This document shows, in pieces, positions 26,595-34,208 of a stretch of DNA of 64,000 nucleotides. Position 1 is the stretch's first letter, and the number at the start of each line of letters is the position of its first letter. The notes below the pieces were generated by a model. The model was not told the origin of the DNA. It saw only the letters and a list, made by a program, of their open reading frames with translations, and made no database searches. A program made the position numbers and the translations under genes. This DNA comes from Rhodoblastus sp963804045 (GTDB taxonomy: Bacteria > Pseudomonadota > Alphaproteobacteria > Rhizobiales > Beijerinckiaceae), in the NCBI GenBank assembly GCA_963804045.1, contig CAWDOR010000035.1, forward strand, positions 62,001-126,000. The letters run 5' to 3'.

Positions 26595-27788
26595 TCAAAC
26601 CTTGTGGGGAACCAGCAGTCGGTGTCCGAGCCAGGCGCCGCAACCGCACAGCGCCATCACCAGCGCCAGCGGCTGTCCCGTGCCATTGTGGAGGACGCCG
26701 ACCAGCGCGCCGGCGAGCGTGGCGAAGAAAAATTGCAGGGCGCTGGCCAGCGCCGCCGCCGCGCCGGCCATCTGGCCATGGGTGGCGAGAGCCGAAGCCA
26801 TCGCGTTGGGCGTGATCCAGCCCATGCTGGCGACAAAGATAAAAAAGCCGATGAGGAAAAACGGCAGCGAAATCCAGCCGGCCAGCGCCAGGACCGCCAG
26901 CGCCAGTCCGGCGAGCGGCGGCGCGAACAGCGAATAGCGCAGAATTGTCGTCGCCGGGTAGGAGGCGAGCACGCGGGCGTTCAACTGGCTGGAGGCGATC
27001 AGGCCAAAGGCGTTGGCGCCGAAGAACCAGCCGTAATGCTCGGGCTTGACGCCATAGAGATCGATCAGCACGAAGGGCGATCCGGCGATATAGGCGAACA
27101 TGCCGGCCATCGACAGGCCCCCGGCGAGCGCGAAGCCGAGATAGGCGCGGTTCGACAGGAGATAAGCGTAATTGCGCAGCGCCGAGCCCAGTCGCAGCGG
27201 CTCGGCGTGAACCGTGTCATGGCTTTCGCTCAGGCCGAAACGAATCGAGACCAGCGAGGCCGCGCCAAACAGCGCCAACACGACGAAAATCGCCCGCCAG
27301 CCGAACAGGGTCAGCACCCAGCCGCCAAACAGCGGCGCCAGAATGGGCGCCACGCCCATCACCAGCATCAGCCGGGAAAAGGCGCGGGCCGCGTCGCGCG
27401 CGGCGAGCCGGTCGCGGACAATGGCCGCAGGCAGGGAAATGCCGGCGCAGCCGCCCATGCCCTCGAGAAAGCGGAACATCCAGAGCTCCGTGACATTCTG
27501 CGACAGCCCGCAGCCCAGCGAAGCCAGCATATAGAGCGCGAAGCCGAAATAGAGCGGCGGCTTGCGGCCGAAACGGTCGCTGATCGGCCCATAGGCGAGC
27601 TGGCCCAGGGTCAGGCCGATGAAGAAAGCCGCCAGCGTCAGCTCCATGCCGCCGGGCGGCGCGGCCAGCGCTTTGGTCACCGTGGGAAAGCTCGGCAGGT
27701 ACATGTCAATGGACAGCGGCGCCACCGCAGTGAGAGCGCCAAGCACGACCAGCCAGCCCTGCGATTGTTTCAAACCCGAATTTTCCAC
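26595..27788 (-). CDS. Bcr/CflA-type multidrug efflux MFS transporter
   Basis: A 397-residue major facilitator protein with 12 predicted membrane helices. The Bcr/CflA subgroup is indicated by S-I-D-M-Y-L-P-S-F-P in helix 1, G-L-T-L-G-Q-L-A-Y-G-P-I-S-D-R-F-G-R-K-P-P between helices 2 and 3, and R-F-L-E-G-M-G in helix 4. It probably expels a small toxic compound in exchange for protons. It is the first gene of the operon that continues into the glutathionyl-hydroquinone reductase (4-base gap), hydrolase and dioxygenase. Confidence 0.9.
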   Translation of the reverse strand: MENSGLKQSQGWLVVLGALTAVAPLSIDMYLPSFPTVTKALAAPPGGMELTLAAFFIGLTLGQLAYGPISDRFGRKPPLYFGFALYMLASLGCGLSQNVTELWMFRFLEGMGGCAGISLPAAIVRDRLAARDAARAFSRLMLVMGVAPILAPLFGGWVLTLFGWRAIFVVLALFGAASLVSIRFGLSESHDTVHAEPLRLGSALRNYAYLLSNRAYLGFALAGGLSMAGMFAYIAGSPFVLIDLYGVKPEHYGWFFGANAFGLIASSQLNARVLASYPATTILRYSLFAPPLAGLALAVLALAGWISLPFFLIGFFIFVASMGWITPNAMASALATHGQMAGAAAALASALQFFFATLAGALVGVLHNGTGQPLALVMALCGCGAWLGHRLLVPHKV

Positions 27789-28035
27789 TGCGCTTCCATT
27801 TTTGCGGGCGCAGTTTCGCGCCGATCCCCGGGAGCGGGTTCAGACCAAAGTAGGGAGGCGAAGCGCGCGCGTCCACAGGTCATCGTGCTCGCGCTGCGAC
27901 GATTTTGGGTTTTCGGCCGGTTTTTTGCGGGATGGGCGGCGGGCGGGACCCGCGAGACGCCGCCGGCCCGCGCCCGCGACCCGCGGCGGCGGGGCGAGGG
28001 CGCCAAGGTCAGTTCCGTGCGAACGCGGAAGGCGG

Positions 28036-28461
28036 TTATTTCGCCGCCGGCTCTTTCGGCGCCGCCGGGGTTTCGGCGCGACGCGGAGTCAATTCGAAGC
28101 TGGCGTTGCCATTGGCGTTGACGGCCGGACTCATATTGCCGCGCGCCATAATCGAGCTGCCGGCGTTGATGTTGACCAACCGGCAGTCCGAGCCAAAACT
28201 GGCGCTCAGCATGCCGCATTCCGATTTAATGCTGTCGTAGATCGCCTGGCGGGCGCTCTCCATGGCCTTGCCCTGCGCTTCCGGGCCGTCGTCGGCGCTG
28301 GCGAGCGGGCGCTGCAAGGAGATTTGCACCTGGACCTGCAAACAATTGCTCTGATTCAAGCCATCGAGGCTCCGGCAGGCCATTTGCGCCGAAGCGGACC
28401 CGCCGCCGAGGATGCAAAGGGCTGAAGAAAAAGCGAAAAACAAATTTACATTGCGCGTCAT
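28036..28461 (-). CDS. Exported protein of unknown function
   Basis: A 141-residue protein with a clear signal peptide (M-T-R-N-V-N-L-F-F-A-F-S-S-A-L-C-I-L ... S-A-S-A-Q). The mature part has four Cys (C-R-S-L, N-C-L-Q, E-C-G-M, D-C-R-L), probably in two disulfides, a central helix and a Pro/Ala-rich tail. ATG 28459-28461 has GAGAG upstream. I do not recognise a family. It lies 250 bases before the efflux operon and about 100 bases after the dipeptidase. Confidence 0.65.
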   Translation of the reverse strand: MTRNVNLFFAFSSALCILGGGSASAQMACRSLDGLNQSNCLQVQVQISLQRPLASADDGPEAQGKAMESARQAIYDSIKSECGMLSASFGSDCRLVNINAGSSIMARGNMSPAVNANGNASFELTPRRAETPAAPKEPAAK

Positions 28462-28559
28462 GACACTCTCCCACAGGAAATGCCAATGATACTTATCATC
28501 GACATGGAAACCCTGGGTTAATGGCAAGGCTAGACTTGTAGCCGTCGCCTGGCGGCGGT

Positions 28560-29946
28560 TCACCCCGCCAGCGCCGACAAGATCCGCGCCCAGCTCCGCG
28601 CGCCCTTCTGGAAGGAGGACAGCTCGTATTTCTCATTGGGCGAGTGGATGCGGTCGTCGTCCAGGCCAAAACCGACCATCAGCGAGTCGACCTTCAGCTC
28701 GCGCTTGAAAATGCCGACGATGGGGATCGAGCCGCCAGAGGCCGCCAGCACCGGCGGCTTGCCCCATTCGGCCTCCAGCGCCCGGCTGGCGCGCTGGATC
28801 GCCTCGGATTTGAAGGGCAGGGTGATCGCCGGGCTGGCGCCATGGCTGATGAATTCGGCGCGGCAATCCTCGGGAATATTGGCCTTGACGTAAGAGCGGA
28901 AATTCTCGGCGATTTCCTGCGGATTCTGCTTGCCCACCAGGCGGAAGGAGAATTTGGCGTGGGCTTCCGCCGGCAGCACGGTTTTCGAGCCCGAGGCGGT
29001 GTAGCCGCCCCAGATTCCATTGACGTCGCAGGTCGGCCGCGCCCAGATTTTTTCAAGGACCGAATAGGCGCTCTCGCCCGCCGGCTGCGCCAGCCCGACC
29101 TCGCCCAAAAACTTGGCCTCGTCAAATTTCAGCGCCTCCCATTGCGCCTTGATGTCCTGCGGCAGTTCGGGAACGCCGTCGTAGAAATCGGGCAGGGTGA
29201 TGCGGCCCTCGTCGTCATGCAGCCCGGCGATCAGTCGCGCCAGCACATGAATCGGATTGACGGCGGCGCCGCCGAACATGCCGGAATGCAGGTCGCGGTT
29301 GGCGGCGTGAATCGTCACCTCCTCCAGCACCAGCCCGCGCAGCATGCAGGTGATCAGCGGCCGGGTGCGGTCCCACATATTTGTGTCGCAGACCAGCATC
29401 AGGTCGGATTTCAATTCCTTGGCGTTGGCGGCGAGAAAAGCCGGCAGCGAGGGCGAGCCCAATTCCTCCTCGCCTTCAAAGAGGAGGGTGACATGGCAGG
29501 GCAAGCCGCCATTGGCTTTCAAGGCGCGACAGGCCTCGACGAAACACATCAACTGGCCCTTGTCGTCCGCCGAGCCGCGTCCCAGAATCTGGCGGCGGCC
29601 TGGCTCGACCTCCTTCAGCTTGGGGTCGAAAGGATCGGCGTCCCACAGCTCCAGCGGATCGACCGGCTGCACGTCGTAATGGCCGTAGAACAGCACATGG
29701 GGGGCGTCGGCGCGGGCGGCGGCCGCCTTGGCGACGACGATCGGATGGCCGGGCGTGGGCCGCACCGAAGCGTCGAAGCCAAGATCGCGCAAATGCAGGC
29801 TGAGCCATTCGGCGGCCTTGGCGACCTCGCCGGCGAAAGCCGGATCGGTGGAAATGCTCTTGAAGCGCAACAGCTCGAACAGCCGATCGAGCGCGCCCTG
29901 ACGGTCGGCGTCCAGCGTGGCGAGAGTTCTTTTCGAGCGAGGGCAT
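28560..29946 (-). CDS. M20 family dipeptidase, one-base frameshift near the start
   Basis: A zinc peptidase of the M20 dipeptidase group, 461 residues once repaired. The natural start is ATG 29944-29946 (M-P-S-L-E-K) with GGGAAGACC upstream. An extra base at 29924-29929 (GAGTTC on the plus strand) then shifts the frame; removing it gives K-T-L-A-T-L-D-A-D-R-Q-G. Metal and catalytic landmarks are intact: Y-G-H-Y-D-V-Q-P, G-S-A-D-D-K-G, F-E-G-E-E-E-L-G-S-P and the dimerisation insert D-L-H-S-G-M-F-G. It cleaves dipeptides with broad specificity in the cytoplasm. Without the repair the only long frame would lack a plausible start. Confidence 0.9.
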
Positions 29947-30047
29947 GGCGGTCTTCCCAATGAGTCGTGCGCCAAATTAGCAGGGCGGCGGCGGCGGACC
30001 AATGGGGATGGGAGCGAGGAATTTGACGACTGGATCGAATTGCGCGC

Positions 30048-31919
30048 TCAGCTGCATTCTGCAGCCGATCCCGAAACCGAGGCGGGCGGCAATGCGCCGT
30101 CCGCGTCCACGATCAAGCCGGGGTTGTCCTTGGCGGCTTCGCTGTTCGACCGCTCCGTTTCAAACACCCGCTCCCAGAAGGCCCGGTTGGTATATTCAGG
30201 CAGCGCGTCGCGATATCTCCGTTTCAGCTTATCGAATGAACGATGGAATATCCACACCGTCGTCAGGAATTCGCGGGCTTCATCGATAAACCGCCGTCGA
30301 TCGACTTCCAAAACGAAGCCGACATGCAGCGGTTCGTGCTCATAATGGATGTAGCGATAGCGATAGGTCTGGGCCTGGTCGGCGCCATACCCCTTGGGTT
30401 GAAACATCGCCTTTTTTTTCTTCCACAACACCGAAGGAAGAAGCTGTCCGTTGCATGTGGCCTTCCGAATGAAGGTTTTCAGAACCGACGCCTTCTTGGC
30501 GCGCGGGTAGCAAACATCCTTGCTTCGCTCGATCGGAGCAAGTTTCTCGACTTTCATGTAATTGGCGAGGCTTTTGCGGACTTCGTCCATGTCGAGGTTA
30601 TCGACAAAAAACGTGGGTCCCTGCATCACGTGCCGTAAAGCCAGTGTAAAGATGTGCGCGGAATCGTAATGATACGAATAGGCGGCGTCCTTGAACCAGC
30701 GCTTCATTGTCCGGAAATAATATTTGAAAGGCTTCTCCGTCACGGACATCAGCATGACAAGCGTGGCTCTTGCCCAGAGGTAGCGGGTCATTGGCGATTC
30801 CTTGTACCAGAAGTCCTCTCCCCAGCACGCGATCCCATTCATTGTGACGATATGGAAATCGTTCATCAGGCTGAACAAGACGTCGTCGCCACGCACGAAG
30901 AATGGAAAAGGATAGTGCTTGAATTCCTTCAATGAAAAGCCAAAAAACCACCAGCCGCCGTAGTTCACGTCGCGATTCCGGCGCTCGAGCTCGAGCAAGT
31001 GCTTGATGTCGCGCGTGTCCAGTCCGCTTTTGACTGGGTGATAGCTCCCATCGAAAGTCGCGCCGACTTCGTGGGTGCGAAAAGGCTCCAATTCGCGGAG
31101 AAGACTTCCGGCGACGGCGATATTCGATTTGGTCGCATAGCCGAGGAGCGCATAGGCGCGCCTCAGAGATTCGATTTCGCAGGAGGCGTCGTCATCCATG
31201 AACAGGCAATGGGTGAATTCGCCTTGGTCTTCCAGATGCATCAGGCCGCGACAGAACCCGCCGGAGCCGCCGACATTCCTGTTGGGGATCAAGGTGACGT
31301 CCCTGGCCTCTTCGTCCGTGATGGTCTGGGAGTTGTCGACGACGATCAGTTCGATGCGACCGCTGTAATCGGGATCGGCAAGCAGGCCGTCGCGAATCCG
31401 CCCGATGGCCGGCAGGACCCAGTTTTTACGATTGAAATGGGTGATGACCACGCCCAGTTTCACATCGCGAACGGGCGGCGTCGATGTCGCGAAAAAGCCG
31501 CCGGAGAAGACACAGCCATCGTCGCGGGCGACCAGTTCGAAATAGAGCATGCCTGTTCCGAGTCCGGACCAGAACGGAAGCGGGAAATTCCGTGCTAAGC
31601 CTTCGGTCAATTCGACCGCGATCTCGTCGAGCCAGGCCTGGGGCGCGGCGATGCGATGCACGCCGAAGCGCAGCAGGAAACGCCCGGAACCCCGCAAGAC
31701 AAGAAAAAGGTCGTCGATCTGACATTCGCGCTTCCACGTCTCGACGGAGACCGAGTTGAAAAATGTGTCGAAACTCATTGCGGAATTGCGGTCGATCACG
31801 ATCTGTCCCGTCTTCAACTCGAAACGATAAGACGAGCCGTACGGACGCGCGTACATTTCCACGGGCGCCGAAAAAGCGATGCTGGGTGTGACCAGGGTTT
31901 GCAACTTGAAAAGAGTCAT
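30048..31919 (-). CDS. GlfT2-like galactofuranosyltransferase (GT2)
   Basis: A 623-residue glycosyltransferase with the architecture of mycobacterial GlfT2, which polymerises galactofuranose. An N-terminal beta-sandwich (residues about 1-150) precedes a GT-A domain with N-V-G-G-S-G-G-F-C-R-G, the metal motif M-D-D-D-A, Y-G-G-W-W-F-F and the acidic pair V-R-G-D-D-V-L-F. A helical C-terminal part follows. The W-H of the GlfT2 metal site appears as C-W-G here, so catalysis may differ. The coding DNA looks less GC-rich than its neighbours. It follows a GT-C membrane glycosyltransferase on the same strand (188-base gap), suggesting a surface glycan pathway. Confidence 0.8.
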   Translation of the reverse strand: MTLFKLQTLVTPSIAFSAPVEMYARPYGSSYRFELKTGQIVIDRNSAMSFDTFFNSVSVETWKRECQIDDLFLVLRGSGRFLLRFGVHRIAAPQAWLDEIAVELTEGLARNFPLPFWSGLGTGMLYFELVARDDGCVFSGGFFATSTPPVRDVKLGVVITHFNRKNWVLPAIGRIRDGLLADPDYSGRIELIVVDNSQTITDEEARDVTLIPNRNVGGSGGFCRGLMHLEDQGEFTHCLFMDDDASCEIESLRRAYALLGYATKSNIAVAGSLLRELEPFRTHEVGATFDGSYHPVKSGLDTRDIKHLLELERRNRDVNYGGWWFFGFSLKEFKHYPFPFFVRGDDVLFSLMNDFHIVTMNGIACWGEDFWYKESPMTRYLWARATLVMLMSVTEKPFKYYFRTMKRWFKDAAYSYHYDSAHIFTLALRHVMQGPTFFVDNLDMDEVRKSLANYMKVEKLAPIERSKDVCYPRAKKASVLKTFIRKATCNGQLLPSVLWKKKKAMFQPKGYGADQAQTYRYRYIHYEHEPLHVGFVLEVDRRRFIDEAREFLTTVWIFHRSFDKLKRRYRDALPEYTNRAFWERVFETERSNSEAAKDNPGLIVDADGALPPASVSGSAAECS

Positions 31920-32107
31920 CGGTAATTCCTTTTTATTGGGTTAGCCAACGTGCGGCGCCACGGCGCGCAAAGTCATGGGGAGTATATCAGCTTGGAGTTC
32001 GTTCAGCCGATTTTTGATAAGGCCCGCGCCTGCCGATCGGCGTCCGTCATTCCGGCGATGTCCAGGCCTCTCGGCACGGTTTCCCTGCGCCCCGCGCGCG
32101 GCGCGGC

Positions 32108-33559
32108 TCACGGCCCTTCGGGCAGCCAGCACCAGGGCGCGCTGGCGCGCCAGGTCGAGCCGGTGGTCCAGCGCAGCGTCGCCCTGGCCTCCAGGCCGCA
32201 GGCGGTCGTCGATAGCAGTGCGGGGGAGGGAGCGTCGCCCCTGGGTTTTAGCCAAGCGAAATTGGCCGCTAGCAGTCGAGTGGACAGCGCCCCCGGCTTG
32301 GCCTTGTTTTGAATGTCCCGCAGGATTTCCCTGTCGGAAAATTCATTCACGGCCTCCGCTTTGCTGTAATATTGAATGACTCCCAATTCGCCATCGATAT
32401 GGAAATGATCGCCCGTGAAGACGCGATTGATGTCTTCGGCGATTTTTCTGTACTGCGCCGTGGTTCCCCAATTGCTATGGATCGGCATTTGCCCGTCGCG
32501 CAAGGCGGCGGAGGCGGAGATCAGGGCGCCGGTCATGGCGACGGCCGCGAGAACGGCAAGTGCGACGGCGCGCGGCCATCCGCCGGAAGGCGTCACGAGA
32601 AACAGCGCCAGCGAACCGAGCAGGGTCGTCGCGGCGCATTCCCAACCATAATACCAATGATAGGGCGGAACGCGCATCAGGCTGTAGGCGAGAAAGTGGA
32701 GCGCGCCGCCCAGGCCGGCGAGCAGGCCGAGCAGGAGGATGGCGCGCGGCGGCCGGGGCGCCCTGGCGGCGAAGGGCAGGGCGCACAACAGCAGGGGCAG
32801 CAGGGCGAAGGAGGCGGCGGTCGCCCACGGATAGACCCGCGCGTAAAGCGCCAAGCCATTGAGGAAATGATATTCGCCCCAAGCGCTCTGGCCTCTTTTG
32901 ATGAAATAGGTGTCGGGGAGCAGGGAGCCGAGCTCAATCCAGGAAAAAGCCAGCCAGACCGCCACGACGCTCGCCGCCACGGAGAAAAATTTGAGCGCCC
33001 CGGACGGCGAGCGCGCGGCGATCCAGGCCAGCGCCAGGACGACGGCCAGCCCGCCATCCGCCCGCGTCAGGATCAGCGCGGCGGCGCAGAGGCCCGCGAC
33101 GATATAATCCTCGGCGTCGAGCGTCACGCAAAGCAGCAGAAGAAGAGCGATGAACAGATAGGTTTCCAACCCGGAGGTTGAAAGCAGCAGCGGATTGACG
33201 ATCAGTAAAATCGTGGCGAAGCCGGGCCAGGCCGCGATCCGGCTGTCGCGGCCGATCTGCTTCAGACAGAAGAAAATGACGCCGATTTCCAGCAGGTTGA
33301 ACGGGATTTGCGCTTGCAGGGGAGTCAGGCCGTCGCGGCTCAGCAATGCGAGAATCATGACATTGAGCGGAGAGGTCGCCGCATTGGAGACGAATCCGGG
33401 ATGCATTCCCCAAACGCCTGAAGTCGCCAGCGTTTTGGCATAGGAAAAGGTGATGAAGGCGTCGTCGATATAAATTCCGTAAACCAGAAACGTGAACAAA
33501 AACGCCGCCAAAATGCAGGCCACGTCAAAGATGCTTGATTTTGTGGTTGAAAGCGTCAT
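32108..33559 (-). CDS. GT-C membrane glycosyltransferase, arabinofuranosyltransferase-like
   Basis: A 483-residue integral membrane protein with about ten helices and the loop motif I-D-D-A-F-I-T-F-S-Y-A-K-T-L just after helix 1, as in polyprenyl-phosphate-sugar-dependent GT-C enzymes related to AftB. The soluble C-terminal third contains W-G-T-T-A-Q-Y and I-D-G-E-L-G-V-I-Q-Y-Y. It probably adds a sugar to a growing glycan on the periplasmic face. The pairing with a GlfT2-like enzyme supports a furanose-containing polymer, but donor and acceptor are inference. ATG 33557-33559. Confidence 0.72.
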   Translation of the reverse strand: MTLSTTKSSIFDVACILAAFLFTFLVYGIYIDDAFITFSYAKTLATSGVWGMHPGFVSNAATSPLNVMILALLSRDGLTPLQAQIPFNLLEIGVIFFCLKQIGRDSRIAAWPGFATILLIVNPLLLSTSGLETYLFIALLLLLCVTLDAEDYIVAGLCAAALILTRADGGLAVVLALAWIAARSPSGALKFFSVAASVVAVWLAFSWIELGSLLPDTYFIKRGQSAWGEYHFLNGLALYARVYPWATAASFALLPLLLCALPFAARAPRPPRAILLLGLLAGLGGALHFLAYSLMRVPPYHWYYGWECAATTLLGSLALFLVTPSGGWPRAVALAVLAAVAMTGALISASAALRDGQMPIHSNWGTTAQYRKIAEDINRVFTGDHFHIDGELGVIQYYSKAEAVNEFSDREILRDIQNKAKPGALSTRLLAANFAWLKPRGDAPSPALLSTTACGLEARATLRWTTGSTWRASAPWCWLPEGP

Positions 33560-34208
33560 GGCCTTGCCGAAAGAAGAGGTTGTCGATGCGTGGCGATGTG
33601 AATCTGAACTATAGAAAATTTGTCGATGACGCTCACTTAGGCCGGGCTTTTAGTTGTGAGGGTTCGCCCCATTATGCGATGGGCGTCGCTTTTTCGGCGG
33701 TTTTCTGCCGCAGTCAAATGAGCTCGCCTTCTAAAAGCTTAGGCTCAATTTGTCAAAGCCGCGCCGCGGCCATCGCCACGCAACCGGCGCATAACATAAT
33801 GCAATCTTGCAGTTTTCCGCTTAAGCCGGCTCCACGTCTGCAGGCGTTTTTGCACGACGAGTCGCTTCATGAATGATTTGTGCGTGGCCTTTGTGCCAAA
33901 ATCCATTGCCTTCACGCAGCGCCCCAGGGCCTTTTTCAAGATCGCCTGGCGCGGCGCATTGCGGCAATTGCACACATTCGGTTTCTACCGATTCTGGCTG
34001 AACTCCGATCTGCGGACCGAAGCCGACGGATGCTGAGGACGAGCCGGGCCAAGTCCACGCGATCGTCTGCCTGTGGGCTCGTCGCATCGACGCGGCGACC
34101 CCGCTGCGGGCGCCGCCCGCATTGGACCATTGCCGAATAAAGCCAAACTGGCGCCCGGCGCCGCGCCGCAGTATAAGGGGCCGACCAACGTATGAGACGG
34201 ACGCCCGG
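33560..34208. other. Gap of about 650 bases with a gene remnant
   Basis: The region between the divergent glycosyltransferase and mutase genes. The first 300 bases show no coding signal. A short DUF898-like reading frame (33869-34036) is the only recognisable content. The last 170 bases upstream of the mutase are free of convincing ORFs and probably hold its promoter. Confidence 0.5.
33869..34036 (+). pseudogene. Fragment of a DUF898 (YjgN-like) membrane protein gene
   Basis: A 55-codon frame starting at ATG 33869. The segment A-F-F-K-I-A-W-R-G-A-L-R-Q-L then H-T-F-G-F-Y-R-F-W-L-N-S-D-L-R matches the conserved first helix region of DUF898 proteins. In intact members W-L-x-T-D-I-R-R-H-L-W follows, with several hundred more residues. 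Here the frame stops after T-E-A-D-G-C and I find no continuation in any frame, so this looks like a truncated remnant. The family match is from memory. Confidence 0.5.

Noticed and set aside
31941..32255. A frameshifted C-terminus for the GT-C glycosyltransferase
   Set aside because: I checked for a continuation downstream of 32108 in other frames; the translation there is Arg/Ala-rich without membrane helices, and the existing end is plausible.
33969..34030. A GAACTC within the DUF898 fragment as a ninth methylation-site insertion
   Set aside because: Without deletion the frame reads F-W-L-N-S-D-L-R, which matches the family better than the deleted frame, so this GAACTC appears genuine.
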